Assembly (NCBI RefSeq): GCF_900456775.1
Contig: NZ_UAUL01000001.1
Span: 620,001 to 684,000, forward strand
Direction of reading: 5' to 3'
DNA from: Sarcina ventriculi
GTDB lineage: Bacteria; Bacillota; Clostridia; Clostridiales; Clostridiaceae
Length of the DNA: 64,000 nucleotides
Below, piece by piece: positions 1-9,154 of the stretch. The translations under genes and the position numbers were made by a program. How positions within the stretch are numbered: position 1 is the stretch's first letter; every line of letters begins with the position of its first letter. The notes under the pieces were generated by a model. It ran no database searches and had not been told where the DNA came from. It saw nothing but the letters and a program-made list of their open reading frames with translations.

Positions 1-260
1 TTTCTCCTATATTATTAATATCTTTTACCAAATCATATAAAATATTAATAATATTATTTCATTAAGGAAGAAATAATTTTAAATTTACTTAAATCTTTAC
101 TATTTTTACAGATAGCGTTGTCAACGCTATGAAAACCTTATTAGTTTTAATATGTTTAATTATTCCCTCCTTTATTAATTAAAAGTTTTTACGCATTATA
201 AATTTGATAGCACTTTATTATATAGCAATTACTATGCCAACATTATAAAATAGCTTATCT
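1..260 (-). promoter_or_regulatory. 5' region of an off-window minus-strand gene with a 19-bp palindrome
   Basis: Read on the minus strand, positions 7-1 give GGAGAAA, a ribosome binding site for a gene that starts just left of the window. At 112-130 lies a perfect palindrome, ATAGCGTTG-T-CAACGCTAT. It overlaps a minus-strand TTGACA that could serve as a -35 element. Each half resembles the CcpA cre consensus (TGWNANCGNTNWCA) with one mismatch, so the site may be two overlapping cre elements or the operator of another repressor. The rest of 131-520 is AT-rich and I see no gene in it. Confidence 0.5.
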
Positions 261-522
261 ACTGTATTCTACACCTTTAGACATTTTTTTATTATTGGTG
301 TGTTTAAATTTTTTAAAACATTTTCATAAGAACTGTTTCATTTTTACATTATACTGTTTATTTTTTATTCTTTTTAGATATAATTAAATAACTTTTACAT
401 CAATAGTGTTTTAATATTTAATAATAGTGTTTTATTTTTTTAATTTTAAAACCTTTTCTTTATTATTTTAAACACAAAATGATATTCTGTTTTATTATAA
501 AATTATTTTTTTATATTTTATA

Positions 523-572
523 ATAAAAAAAACCATGCAATTTAAAATTAATAATTATATTTATTGCACGGT
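523..572 (-). terminator. Terminator of the DedA gene
   Basis: The arms ACCATGCAAT (532-541) and ATTGCACGGT (563-572) pair with one wobble. On the minus strand they are followed by a run of T, just past the DedA stop codon. Confidence 0.7.
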
Positions 573-589
573 ATGTTTTTATATTAACT

Positions 590-1234
590 TTATTTCGCTG
601 TTGATAATCTACTTTTTATAAACCCATATGCAGGAGCTATTAATGAAAATCCTATTATTACGAATACAACTATTGAAAAGTTATTTTCAACTACAGGTAT
701 ATTACCAAAAAAATATCCTACAAGAGTTACTAGTCCTACCCATAATATTCCACCACATATATCAAACTTTACAAATTTCTTATATTCCATAGCTCCAACA
801 CCAGCAACAAAAGGCGCAAACGTACGAACTATAGGAATAAACCTAGCTATTATAATTGTTTTACCACCATATTTATCATAATAAGCATTTGTTCTATCAA
901 TATATTCTTTCTTTATAATTTTAGAATTTTTATTTTTTAGTATTTTTTTCGATAAAAATTTTCCTATATTATAATTCACATTATCTCCCGCAATAGCTGC
1001 AAAGATTAGAAGCCCTAATAAACCATATATATTCAACATTCCTGATGCTGCTAACGCTCCCGCTGCAAAAAGCACCGAATCTCCTGGTAAAATAGGTGTA
1101 ACTACAAAACCAGTTTCCATAAATATTATTAAAAATAATATACCATAAACCAATATTCCATATGTATTTATAATTGTTCCTAAATAAAGGTTAAGGTGCA
1201 GTATTACATTTATAAACTCATGTATAAGCGCCAT
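590..1234 (-). CDS. DedA family membrane protein
   Basis: A 214-residue integral membrane protein of the DedA/SNARE-associated (VTT) family. The family has been tied to membrane lipid flipping and membrane homeostasis. The sequence shows the family hallmarks: an N-terminal hydrophobic hairpin, the segment ETGFVVTPILPGDSVLF (about residues 40-56), the motif GDNVNYNIGK (about 83-92), and the central ARFIPIVRTFAPFVAG segment (about 130-145) with its conserved F-x-R-x-x-P-x-x-R pattern. Length is normal for the family. It is followed by its own terminator, and the neighbouring hydrolase lies 118 bp upstream on the same strand, so it may be transcribed alone. The ribosome binding site is weak. Confidence 0.9.
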   Translation of the reverse strand: MALIHEFINVILHLNLYLGTIINTYGILVYGILFLIIFMETGFVVTPILPGDSVLFAAGALAASGMLNIYGLLGLLIFAAIAGDNVNYNIGKFLSKKILKNKNSKIIKKEYIDRTNAYYDKYGGKTIIIARFIPIVRTFAPFVAGVGAMEYKKFVKFDICGGILWVGLVTLVGYFFGNIPVVENNFSIVVFVIIGFSLIAPAYGFIKSRLSTAK

Positions 1235-1352
1235 TTTTTCTCTAACCCCCAGTATTTATTATTAAATTTAAAAATTATTAACTTAACTTCAACTTATTAT
1301 AACATTAATTTTCATAAATCGTATTAATATTTGATTAAAGATTACAAATCTT

Positions 1353-2144
1353 TTATTTGCTCTCTATAAAATTTTCTATATATTTTATAGTTTTTTCAGA
1401 TGATACTATATTAAAATGATTGGTGTATTTTATTATCTTTAATATAGAATTTTTTATATTCTTATTAATTTTAATAAGATGCTTTCTATAAATAACATCA
1501 TTTTCAGCACCTAAAATAAGAGTTTTTACATTCATTTTATTTAAATCTTTCATGGATACTCCTATATCTCTTAACATAAGATTCATCCTCCAAACTTGAA
1601 ATCTTGTTTTGCTTTTAGAATTAAATTTGAAAATTTGGATTATCTTTAATGCCATAGTATAAAACTGTATACTATACCTAAACCACCTCTTCATTCCATT
1701 TACTTTATTATTGGGAGATATAATTATTAATTTATCTATAATTTCTGGTTTTTTATCAGCCATAACTAAAGCTATGTTACCGCCGTCACTGTATCCTATA
1801 ATAATTACTTTTTTTAAGCCTTTTGCATCACAAAAATTTATCATATCTGATGCTAATAATCTTATAGAATATGGAACATATCCCCTATCACTTTTTCCAT
1901 GTCCTCTACTATCAACAGCTATAACCCTATATTTTCTTTCAAAATATTTATACATTTTATCAAAAATAAAACTATTAGAACTATTACCATGTAAAAATAA
2001 TATAGGAATATCGCTATTACCAGTTTCATAATAAACCAAATTTGCACTATTTATACGTAGACACTCTTCCTTTACTGATATCATTTTATCCACACTTTCT
2101 GCAACTATCTTATTTATTATAGTATATAAATATGTCAATTTCAT
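1353..2144 (-). CDS. Alpha/beta hydrolase
   Basis: A 263-residue alpha/beta-hydrolase-fold enzyme. The oxyanion-hole motif HGNSSNS (about residues 52-58), DSRGHGKSD (about 78-86) and the nucleophile elbow GYSDGG (Ser about 119) are visible. The catalytic Asp is probably in GAENDVIY (about 212-219) and the His in YTNHFN (about 240-245). The substrate is unknown; esterase or lipase-like activity is the family default. There is no good ribosome binding site before the first ATG. A second in-frame ATG at 2084 (MISVKEE) leaves a complete hydrolase domain and may be the true start. Confidence 0.8.
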   Translation of the reverse strand: MKLTYLYTIINKIVAESVDKMISVKEECLRINSANLVYYETGNSDIPILFLHGNSSNSFIFDKMYKYFERKYRVIAVDSRGHGKSDRGYVPYSIRLLASDMINFCDAKGLKKVIIIGYSDGGNIALVMADKKPEIIDKLIIISPNNKVNGMKRWFRYSIQFYTMALKIIQIFKFNSKSKTRFQVWRMNLMLRDIGVSMKDLNKMNVKTLILGAENDVIYRKHLIKINKNIKNSILKIIKYTNHFNIVSSEKTIKYIENFIESK

Positions 2145-2229
2145 AAAAAATAAAAAAATATTGTACTTATTATATTATTTTATCTTATACATATAGTTTT
2201 TTCTACAAAAACAATCCTAATTTTGTAAT

Positions 2230-2276
2230 AAAAACTAATAAGACCAAAAATATTTATAAAATATTCTTGGTCTTAT
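2230..2276 (-). terminator. Terminator downstream of the ABM gene
   Basis: The inverted repeat ATAAGACCAA (2238-2247) and TTGGTCTTAT (2267-2276) is followed by a T-rich run on the minus strand. Confidence 0.65.
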
Positions 2277-2349
2277 CCTATTAATGTATGTTAAAAATTT
2301 AAAGTATCTAAACTAACAAATATTAAAAATTTCTTTTATTTTTTAATAT

Positions 2350-2637
2350 TTATCTGATTTCTTTATAAATATTTATTTCAGTTTCTGATTTTTGAAGTTC
2401 TCCCATCTTAGGAAGTATTTCTTTAAAATGTTTAGAATTAAAATGTATTTGCAAATCTTCTTCGCTTCTCCAAAATTCTATAAACGTTAATATATTAGAA
2501 TTCTTTGAATCCTCATATAAATTATAAGAAATATTACCTTCTTCTTTTCTAGTTTCCTTTATAATTTCATCTGCATACTTTTTAAATTCTTCTATTTTTT
2601 CTTCTTTCACTATTGCTTTAGCAACTACAGTTAACAT
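2350..2637 (-). CDS. ABM-domain monooxygenase (YgiN-like)
   Basis: A 95-residue protein of the antibiotic-biosynthesis-monooxygenase fold, a dimeric alpha/beta ferredoxin-like barrel related to quinol monooxygenase YgiN. It starts MLTVVAKAIVKEEK and contains the typical pattern EGNISYNLYED followed by FIEFWRSEEDLQIHFNSKHF. Such proteins act on small quinones or aromatic compounds, but the substrate cannot be told from the sequence. The start is supported by AAGGAGATG upstream. It lies between a MarR regulator and a hydrolase on the same strand, a setting often seen for redox or xenobiotic response genes; that link is inference. Confidence 0.8.
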   Translation of the reverse strand: MLTVVAKAIVKEEKIEEFKKYADEIIKETRKEEGNISYNLYEDSKNSNILTFIEFWRSEEDLQIHFNSKHFKEILPKMGELQKSETEINIYKEIR

Positions 2638-2710
2638 TCTCTCATCTCCTTAATGTCTATTTATTTATATTTTAATCTAATTTATACTCAAAATAAAGTT
2701 ATATAAAATA

Positions 2711-2757
2711 AAACTATATTTAAATTTATCTTAACTAAAACAATTTAAATATAGTTT
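2711..2757 (-). terminator. Possible terminator of the MarR gene
   Basis: A 15-bp perfect inverted repeat (2711-2725 with 2743-2757) lies just past the MarR stop codon and is followed by a T-rich stretch on the minus strand. The stem is all A and T apart from one G-C pair, so it is less certain than others. Confidence 0.45.
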
Positions 2758-2785
2758 ACTATTTAAGCTCACATAACTTTTACAT

Positions 2786-3217
2786 TTATATTTGATTTCC
2801 ACTTTCCAAAGCTTTATCTAATGCACTTTCAAAAGTTCTTTTTTCACATTCAGTAAAATCTATCATTATTTTATCTAAAAATTCTTTTTGTATTTGTTGT
2901 AAAATTCTTTTTATTTTAACAGCATCGGGCAACAGACTTATATAAACACTTCTTCTATCAGCTTCACAAACACATTTTTTTATAAGCCCTATATTTTCAT
3001 ATTTTACAATCATCTCAGATAAAGAAGATTTAGATATTCCCCAAGATTTAGCTAGAGCATTGAACAACATCTTATCTCCATTTTCAGGTAATATATAAAA
3101 AAGTGGTATATGATTTTTAAGTATAGGTAAATTTTCTTCTTTTATTCTTTTTTCCATATATCTATGTGAAATTAATCCTATTTCTTCTATTTTACCTATT
3201 ATACATAAATCTCTCAT
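2786..3217 (-). CDS. MarR family transcriptional regulator
   Basis: A 143-residue winged-helix regulator. After an N-terminal dimerisation helix comes the segment LFNALAKSWGISKSSLSEMI (helix-turn-helix, about residues 52-71) and the wing KKCVCEADRRSVYISLLP (about 88-105), with the D-R-R of the MarR wing. Such proteins sense small phenolic, oxidant or drug ligands and repress their own and nearby genes. The next gene downstream is the ABM monooxygenase, a plausible target (inference). The cluster of Cys residues near the wing could be redox sensitive. Confidence 0.8.
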   Translation of the reverse strand: MRDLCIIGKIEEIGLISHRYMEKRIKEENLPILKNHIPLFYILPENGDKMLFNALAKSWGISKSSLSEMIVKYENIGLIKKCVCEADRRSVYISLLPDAVKIKRILQQIQKEFLDKIMIDFTECEKRTFESALDKALESGNQI

Positions 3218-3352
3218 ATAAACAATTCTCCAATCAGATTTTCTTCTTAACAGATGATAACACTCTAACTCTTAATATGTCAATATTTAATCCGAATCAT
3301 TGCCATATAATCTATAAAAAATTTATATATTATTAAATTTTAAAAATACAAT

Positions 3353-3904
3353 TTACTTTAAGTTAAATTTTACTCTAGCCTTATTAACTATTGGTGCTAA
3401 AATAAGGGCAATTATTATTCCAAATATTATTTCTGATGAATCCCCAGGCACATGAGCAACTGCATAAAGAACACTTGGTAAAAATCCATGAACTGCTCCC
3501 ATTATTATTCCCCCCATTATTGCATTTGCTATAAAATATCCTCCTAAAGATACAAAACCTGCGACAATAAAAGAAATCAAATAAGCCTTATAATTTTTTA
3601 CTTTAAATCTCTCAAATAAATATCCAGCAACAAATCCCATAGCCCCTTGTATTACAAAAGAAAATGGTGCCCAAATTAAATATCCACTTGTAACATCTAT
3701 TAGTCCCATACCTATCGCAGCAGACAAAGCTCCTCGTTTTTTTCCTAAAAGAACTGCTCCAAGTAAAATCATACAATCACCTGGTTGCATAAATCCATTT
3801 AATGTTGGTATTTTAATCACACTTCCTGCAACGAAGGTAAGTGCTATCATAAGTGCTGTTAAAATCATTATTAAAACTTTATTATTCCTAGCTCTTTGTT
3901 CCAT
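3353..3904 (-). CDS. ECF transporter S component
   Basis: A 183-residue membrane protein with about five to six hydrophobic segments, matching the substrate-binding S component of energy-coupling-factor vitamin transporters (the ECF riboflavin-type/HmpT-like group). The segment MQPGDCMILLGAVLLGKKRGALSA after the second helix is typical of this group. S components share the EcfA-EcfA'-EcfT motor, which is normally encoded elsewhere, and none is seen here. The substrate is probably a vitamin or precursor such as a pyrimidine or pyridoxine compound, but it is not assignable from the sequence. No riboswitch is recognisable upstream. Confidence 0.8.
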   Translation of the reverse strand: MEQRARNNKVLIMILTALMIALTFVAGSVIKIPTLNGFMQPGDCMILLGAVLLGKKRGALSAAIGMGLIDVTSGYLIWAPFSFVIQGAMGFVAGYLFERFKVKNYKAYLISFIVAGFVSLGGYFIANAIMGGIIMGAVHGFLPSVLYAVAHVPGDSSEIIFGIIIALILAPIVNKARVKFNLK

Positions 3905-4247
3905 AAAAATTTTCCTTCCATTATATATACATTAATTATAGACATGTTTTAATTTTATATTTTATAATTTTAAAATATATATCATAATTACAAAATCCCT
4001 CGTAAAACACATACTTTTCTAATATATATCCTTAATAACTTTATTGCAAATATACCGATAGTATTTAAAAAACTTTAGTAATTATATTAAATTTATTAAA
4101 TTTGTGATTTAAGTAATAATATACTTATATCAATATGCTTTATAATTAAACTTAAAATAAAATTTTTAATAATTAAACTTTATTTTATTATTTTAAAAAT
4201 AGTGATATTTTATATATATAATATTTTTTAAACTAGGAGGATAAAAA
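3905..4247. other. Divergent intergenic region, AT-rich
   Basis: This 343-bp stretch separates the ECF S component (minus) from the ABC exporter (plus) and must hold both promoters. It is almost entirely A and T, and I cannot single out a promoter. The short inverted repeat TTAAAATAA (near 4150) with TTATTTTAA (near 4188) is of doubtful value. No riboswitch signature was recognised. Confidence 0.4.
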
Positions 4248-4925
4248 ATGATTGAAGTTAAAAATGTAACCAAAATATATAAAATGGGAAAAGAAACAGT
4301 AGTAGCTTTAAATAATGTATCCTTAAACATAGATAAGGGAGAATTCGTTGCTATTGTTGGCCCTTCTGGCTCTGGTAAATCTACAATAATGCATATAATA
4401 GGTGGATTGGATTCACCAACTGAAGGTCATGTATATTTTGATAATAAAGATATATCAAAGTATAAGGATAAAGAAAAGGCTAAATTTAGAAATTCTGAAA
4501 TTGGTTTTGTATTTCAAGCATTTAATTTGGAAAACACACAAACTGCATTAGAAAATGTTATGATGCCCTTAATATTTTCGGGTTCATCTAAGAAAAATAG
4601 AAAATCTAAAGCTGGAAAGGCTCTAGAACTTGTAGAGCTTGGTCATTTAAAAAACCATAAGCCCAACGAAATGTCAGGTGGACAAAGACAAAGAGTTTCA
4701 ATCGCTAGAGCCCTTGTAAATGATCCTAAAATAATTTTTGCAGATGAACCTACTGGAAATTTAGATTCTAAAACTGGTGAAAATATAATGAGTCTTTTTA
4801 AAGATTTAAACAATCAAGGTTATACTATTATAATGGTAACGCACAACATGGAAGAGGCTGAAAAAGCTAAAAGGGTTGTAAGAATCAAAGATGGCAATAT
4901 AATTTCTGATTCTCTTAATGTTTAA
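4248..4925 (+). CDS. ABC transporter ATP-binding protein (MacB/LolD type)
   Basis: A 225-residue ATPase with Walker A GPSGSGKST (about residues 38-46), Q-loop VFQAFNLE, signature MSGGQRQRVSIARAL, Walker B IIFADEPTGNLDS and a switch His in MVTHNME. It belongs to the MacB/LolD/FtsE clade that works with long-loop FtsX-type permeases. The two permeases follow at spacings of about 31 and 14 bp, so the three form one operon, probably a mechanotransmission exporter for peptides, antimicrobials or lipoproteins. The start is supported by AGGAGGATAAAAAATG. A two-component system lies downstream on the other strand and could regulate it, though no direct sign is seen. Confidence 0.93.
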   Translation: MIEVKNVTKIYKMGKETVVALNNVSLNIDKGEFVAIVGPSGSGKSTIMHIIGGLDSPTEGHVYFDNKDISKYKDKEKAKFRNSEIGFVFQAFNLENTQTALENVMMPLIFSGSSKKNRKSKAGKALELVELGHLKNHKPNEMSGGQRQRVSIARALVNDPKIIFADEPTGNLDSKTGENIMSLFKDLNNQGYTIIMVTHNMEEAEKAKRVVRIKDGNIISDSLNV

Positions 4926-4956
4926 AATTTAATATAAAAGTAAAGGAGGAATACTA

Positions 4957-6276
4957 ATGAAATTTAGTGATAATTTATCTTTTGCAGTTAGAGACCTAAA
5001 TAGACGAAAAAAAAGAACACTCCTAACATCAATTGGTATAATTGTTGGAACTATTTTAATTCTTTTAATGGTTTCATTAGGTATTATGTTAAAAGGCTTC
5101 TTAATTCAAACAATTGATAGTGGTTCAAGTTCTAAAGTAATTACTGTTGAGCCGTTTAAAGCAGACTCTAATTTAAAAGATATAAAAAATTATACTACTT
5201 GGATTAAAACAAATTTTAATAAGATAGATAATTCTACTCTATCTAAAATAAGTAAGATTTCTGGAGTGAGTCAAATTCAAGCATACATAAGCGGTGACTT
5301 AGCTAAAATAGAGCTAAATGGTAATACATATAACTCAACGTTTCCTATCGTAGGTTATGATTTAAATTACAGCATTTTTCTTAATAGCCAAATAGAATCT
5401 GCAAAAACAGCTGCTAAAAAATTAAATTTTAAACCTATAATTGCAGGTAATACTCTAACTGAAGCTAATAAAAATGATGTTTTAGTTGGTGAATCACTTT
5501 TAAAGAATTTAGATATAACAAATCCTAATGACATTGTAGGTAAACAATTAACTTTTGTTGTTGATAATATAAACGGAACACCTATAACTCCTGTTTATAA
5601 GACATTTACAGTTGCTGGAGTTATAAGTAAGGACTTATCAGATGGAAATAAAATTATTATGGATTCTGAAAATGCAGCTAGTTTGATTGGAGTTTTACAA
5701 TACACCAATAACTTTATGGATACATACGGTTATAACGCAGTTAAAATAGAAACAAACTCTATTGGTGATGTTTCTGCTGTTCAAAATGATTTAAATAATT
5801 TAAATTACAAAACTAGTTCTAATGAATCTACAACAAAAGATATAAATAAAAATTTCAATAATATAACCCTTATGCTTTCTATTTTAGGAGTTATAGTTTT
5901 AATAGTTGCCGCTATTGGAATTATAAACACTATGATAATGGCTGTTCACGAAAGAACAAAAAGCATTGGAGTTATGAAATCTCTTGGAGCTAGTAGCTTT
6001 GATATTTTATCTATGTTTTTATTTCAATCCGCTATTATTGGATTTATTGGAAGTATTATTGGCTCATTAATAAGTTTTGGTCTTTTTAAACTTATAAGCT
6101 ATTCAGTTGAACAAATATTATTAAAACAAGGATTTTCGTTAAGTCTCTTAAGTAATATTCCTTGGTGGCTTATTGTAGCTACTATTGCTTTTTCAGTTAT
6201 AATATCCTTACTTGCAGGAATTTATCCCGCTGTAAGAGCATCAAAACTTGATCCAATTGAAGCATTAAGGCATTAA
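4957..6276 (+). CDS. ABC transporter permease (MacB/FtsX type), first of two
   Basis: A 439-residue permease: an N-terminal transmembrane helix (about residues 20-50) preceded by the typical RDLNRRKKRTLLTSIGI segment, a large extracellular MacB periplasmic core-like domain (about 50-300), then three helices of the FtsX domain (about 300-430). The C-terminal ending YPAVRASKLDPIEALRH is the classic family end. It follows the ATPase with a strong AAAGGAGG site. Together with the next permease it should form the membrane heterodimer. The substrate is unknown. Confidence 0.93.
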   Translation: MKFSDNLSFAVRDLNRRKKRTLLTSIGIIVGTILILLMVSLGIMLKGFLIQTIDSGSSSKVITVEPFKADSNLKDIKNYTTWIKTNFNKIDNSTLSKISKISGVSQIQAYISGDLAKIELNGNTYNSTFPIVGYDLNYSIFLNSQIESAKTAAKKLNFKPIIAGNTLTEANKNDVLVGESLLKNLDITNPNDIVGKQLTFVVDNINGTPITPVYKTFTVAGVISKDLSDGNKIIMDSENAASLIGVLQYTNNFMDTYGYNAVKIETNSIGDVSAVQNDLNNLNYKTSSNESTTKDINKNFNNITLMLSILGVIVLIVAAIGIINTMIMAVHERTKSIGVMKSLGASSFDILSMFLFQSAIIGFIGSIIGSLISFGLFKLISYSVEQILLKQGFSLSLLSNIPWWLIVATIAFSVIISLLAGIYPAVRASKLDPIEALRH

Positions 6277-6290
6277 GGAGGTATATTTAT

Positions 6291-7598
6291 ATGAAAATTT
6301 TAGATGGTATAATTATATCTTTGAGAGATATAAAAAGAAGAAAATTAAGAAGTATCTTAACTATTATTGCAATCTCAGTTGGAAGTATGCTTTTAGTTGC
6401 TATGCAAGGAATGGGAACATCTATAAGCTCAAATGCTACCAAATTTATTAGTAGCTTTGGTAGTTTAGAAAATGTTATAGTTTTACCTCAAAAATATGAA
6501 TCTGATTATAACTTTGCATCTAGTTTTAATATAGATTCCTCTAGCACTATGCTTCCTTATGTTGCTAACAAGCAAGAAAGCTCTAAAGCTGTTAATCTAA
6601 CAAAAGTAATAACTGATTCAACAGCTAAAAGTATTTCTGAAATAAAAAATGTTAATAGTGTAAGTGCATATAACACAGCTACTGCAAATAAAGTTGAGAT
6701 AAACGGAATAAATACATCGCAATCAGATGTAACAATACAAGGATATAGTCCAAATTATAATTATAATGATTCTAAAATCTTATATGGTAACAAGCTAACT
6801 GGAAAAGCTAATGAATTTTTAGTTGATGAATCATTCTTAAAAGAATTAGGTGTAACTGATTATTCTAGTGTTGTAGGGAAAACAATAACTTTAACAGTAA
6901 ACTCTAAAATTTCCTCTACACCTTTAATAATTACAGGTTCAATACAAGGTGTGTTTAAACAAGGAACTTTTGATTTAGGAAATATAATAACATATAATAC
7001 GATAACAAATAAAATTATAGATTATACTTATGGACTTAACCCAAACACTAACCCAGAATCAACTTACTCAATGATTAGTTTATATGCAAATAGTCAATCT
7101 GATGTAAATTCTATAACAAATACAATAAATAATAATTTAGGTTATGAAACATTTAATTTAGGTCAAATAGTTGGTCTTGCTAGTATATTTATAAGTTTTG
7201 TTAATGGACTATTAGATTTAGCAGCACTAATTGTTGTTGTAGTCGCTGGAATTGGTCTTGTAAACACTATGAATATGACTGTTCAAGAAAAGAAAAAATG
7301 GATTGGTATCATGGGTTCTCTTGGAGCTTCTAAGTCAAACATAAGATTTATATTTTTATCCCAATCTATAATTTTAGGAACACTTGGAGCTATCTTAGGC
7401 TCTATAATAGGAACAATTGGTCTTATTCTAGTAAATCAATATTTAATTATGTCAGGAAAAGACTTCACCATATTAATAACTCCAACTATTATAATTTCTT
7501 CAATAGTTATAACTATTATAGTTTCAATAATTGCTGGAATTATCCCAGCTTCAAAAGCAGCTAAACTAGATATTGTTGAAGTTATAAATGAAGAATAG
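6291..7598 (+). CDS. ABC transporter permease (MacB/FtsX type), second of two
   Basis: A 435-residue paralogue of the preceding permease with the same layout: N-terminal helix after SLRDIKRRKLRSILTII, a Ser/Asn-rich extracellular domain (about residues 45-290), then three C-terminal helices and the ending PASKAAKLDIVEVINEE. It begins 14 bp after the first permease behind AAGGAGGTATATTTATATG. The pair implies a heteromeric exporter. The extracellular domains differ strongly between the two, so the two subunits probably have distinct outside contacts (inference). Confidence 0.92.
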   Translation: MKILDGIIISLRDIKRRKLRSILTIIAISVGSMLLVAMQGMGTSISSNATKFISSFGSLENVIVLPQKYESDYNFASSFNIDSSSTMLPYVANKQESSKAVNLTKVITDSTAKSISEIKNVNSVSAYNTATANKVEINGINTSQSDVTIQGYSPNYNYNDSKILYGNKLTGKANEFLVDESFLKELGVTDYSSVVGKTITLTVNSKISSTPLIITGSIQGVFKQGTFDLGNIITYNTITNKIIDYTYGLNPNTNPESTYSMISLYANSQSDVNSITNTINNNLGYETFNLGQIVGLASIFISFVNGLLDLAALIVVVVAGIGLVNTMNMTVQEKKKWIGIMGSLGASKSNIRFIFLSQSIILGTLGAILGSIIGTIGLILVNQYLIMSGKDFTILITPTIIISSIVITIIVSIIAGIIPASKAAKLDIVEVINEE

Positions 7599-7637
7599 TA
7601 ATTTAAATTCTACATTAAAATAATTATTCTAAATCAC

Positions 7638-7671
7638 AAAAAGGAGAGATAATTAATTATCTCTCCTTTTT
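7638..7671. terminator. Bidirectional terminator
   Basis: A perfect palindrome with arms AAAAAGGAGAGATAATT and AATTATCTCTCCTTTTT sits between the convergent permease and hydrolase genes. It carries A and T runs on both sides and should work in both directions. Confidence 0.9.
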
Positions 7672-7681
7672 CTATTAAATA

Positions 7682-8410
7682 TTATTTAGCTACTATTTCA
7701 TCTATATGCGGTTTGCCAATATAAAGACCGCCATGATAACAATAAACTTTTTCAATATCTAACTCTTTTAATTTTTTCAATGATTCTCTAGCTTCTTTAG
7801 GGTCATTATTATACATATCTGAAACAATATCTAATTTTTGAGCATTATTCATTAATGTGTCCCCTGTTATTAACGCTTTATCCTTAGCTATGTATAAACA
7901 AATATGACCTGGGGTATGCCCTGGGGTTCCTACAACTTCAATTTTAGCTCCCGCTAAGTTTAGAACATCACCTGAATTTATAATTTTATCAACATCTACA
8001 TAAGACCTTGGAAATCCTACCTTTAACATTTCATAAAAACTTTTTTGCATTTCATTTAAACTATCTTTAACTTTTTCTAAATTATCTAATTTTATAGGAG
8101 TTGTTTTTCCTGAAATATATTTAGCTTCTATCTCTGTTGCTAAAATTTTAACTTTATCTCCTAATAATTCTTTAAACTCTCTAGCTGAACCAACATGATC
8201 TATATCGTGATGAGTTATTATTATTGTCTTTAATTTATTTATATCTATATATTTTTCAATAGATTTTTTTAACCCTTCAAATCTTCCTGGATAATCAGTA
8301 TCAACCAAAACAGCCTCTTCTTCATTATATATTAAAACTGGATTTACAACCCTTGCTTCTTTAATTCCTAAAGTATCTTCATTTAAAACTTCAATTTTAT
8401 AATTATTCAT
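7682..8410 (-). CDS. Metallo-beta-lactamase-fold hydrolase
   Basis: A 242-residue metal-dependent hydrolase. The metal ligands are visible: THHDIDHVG (HxHxDH variant THHDIDH, about residues 66-74), GTPGHTPGHICLY (about 161-173), TGDTLM (about 182-187) and the late His in CYHGGLYIG (about 224-232). This pattern matches glyoxalase II-like and quorum-lactonase-like MBL proteins; the substrate is unknown. It lies 50 bp behind the response regulator on the same strand, so it is probably the last gene of the kinase-regulator-hydrolase operon. The start is supported by AAAGGAGAAATTTATATG. Confidence 0.87.
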   Translation of the reverse strand: MNNYKIEVLNEDTLGIKEARVVNPVLIYNEEEAVLVDTDYPGRFEGLKKSIEKYIDINKLKTIIITHHDIDHVGSAREFKELLGDKVKILATEIEAKYISGKTTPIKLDNLEKVKDSLNEMQKSFYEMLKVGFPRSYVDVDKIINSGDVLNLAGAKIEVVGTPGHTPGHICLYIAKDKALITGDTLMNNAQKLDIVSDMYNNDPKEARESLKKLKELDIEKVYCYHGGLYIGKPHIDEIVAK

Positions 8411-8459
8411 ATAAATTTCTCCTTTGTATTTCTTCTATTCTATTTTAATAAATAAAAAT

Positions 8460-9152
8460 TTACTCATTAAATCTATAACCTGTTCCCCAAATAGTTTCTA
8501 TATATTCAGGATTTGATGTGTCTTGTTCTAATTTTTTTCTAAGCTTTTGAATATGAACTGCAACAGTTGCAGTATCTCCTATATATTCTTCACCCCAAAT
8601 TCTATTAAATATTTTGTCTTTTGTAAAAACTATATTAGGATTTGTAGCCAAGAACAATAAAAGTTCATATTCTTTAGTTGTTAATATAATTTCCTTTCCT
8701 CTTATAAAAACTTTATGAGAATCTGTTCTTATTTCTAAAGCCTTATTAGTTATTATGTTACTTGATGGCTTTTTTCCTATAAGCCTCTCATATCTTATTA
8801 TATGAGATTTTATCCTAGCAACAAGTTCTGCCGGACTAAAAGGTTTAGTTAAATAATCATCTGCTCCAAACCCTAATCCCCTTATTTTATCTATATCTTC
8901 AGTTTTAGCTGAAACTATTATTATTGGAACTTCTGATTTTTCTCTCACTTCTTTCACAATATCATAACCACTTTTTCCTGGAAGCATTATATCAACTATT
9001 ATAAGTTCATATTTATTACTTAATGCTTTTTTTAATCCCTCTGCACCATCATAAATAAGTTCCACATTATATCCATTTAGTTGAAGATAATCTCTTTCAA
9101 GCTCTGCAATATTTAAATCATCTTCTATTATTAATATTTTTTTCTCATCCAT
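8460..9152 (-). CDS. OmpR/PhoB family response regulator
   Basis: A 230-residue two-component response regulator. The receiver domain (about residues 3-118) shows the acidic pair EDD, phospho-acceptor Asp in IVDIMLPGKSGYD and Lys in DDYLTKPFSPAEL. The C-terminal winged-helix domain (about 130-230) shows LTTKEYELLLFLATNP and ends IWGTGYRFNE. It starts 2 bp after the kinase stop codon, so the two are translationally linked. Targets are unknown; the ABC exporter and the His-rich protein gene next to it are obvious candidates (inference). Confidence 0.93.
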   Translation of the reverse strand: MDEKKILIIEDDLNIAELERDYLQLNGYNVELIYDGAEGLKKALSNKYELIIVDIMLPGKSGYDIVKEVREKSEVPIIIVSAKTEDIDKIRGLGFGADDYLTKPFSPAELVARIKSHIIRYERLIGKKPSSNIITNKALEIRTDSHKVFIRGKEIILTTKEYELLLFLATNPNIVFTKDKIFNRIWGEEYIGDTATVAVHIQKLRKKLEQDTSNPEYIETIWGTGYRFNE

Positions 9153-9154
9153 TT

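Noticed and set aside
160-180. Minus-strand AAAGGAGGG as the ribosome site of a gene
   Set aside because: No start codon follows at usable distance and no ORF of note begins there.
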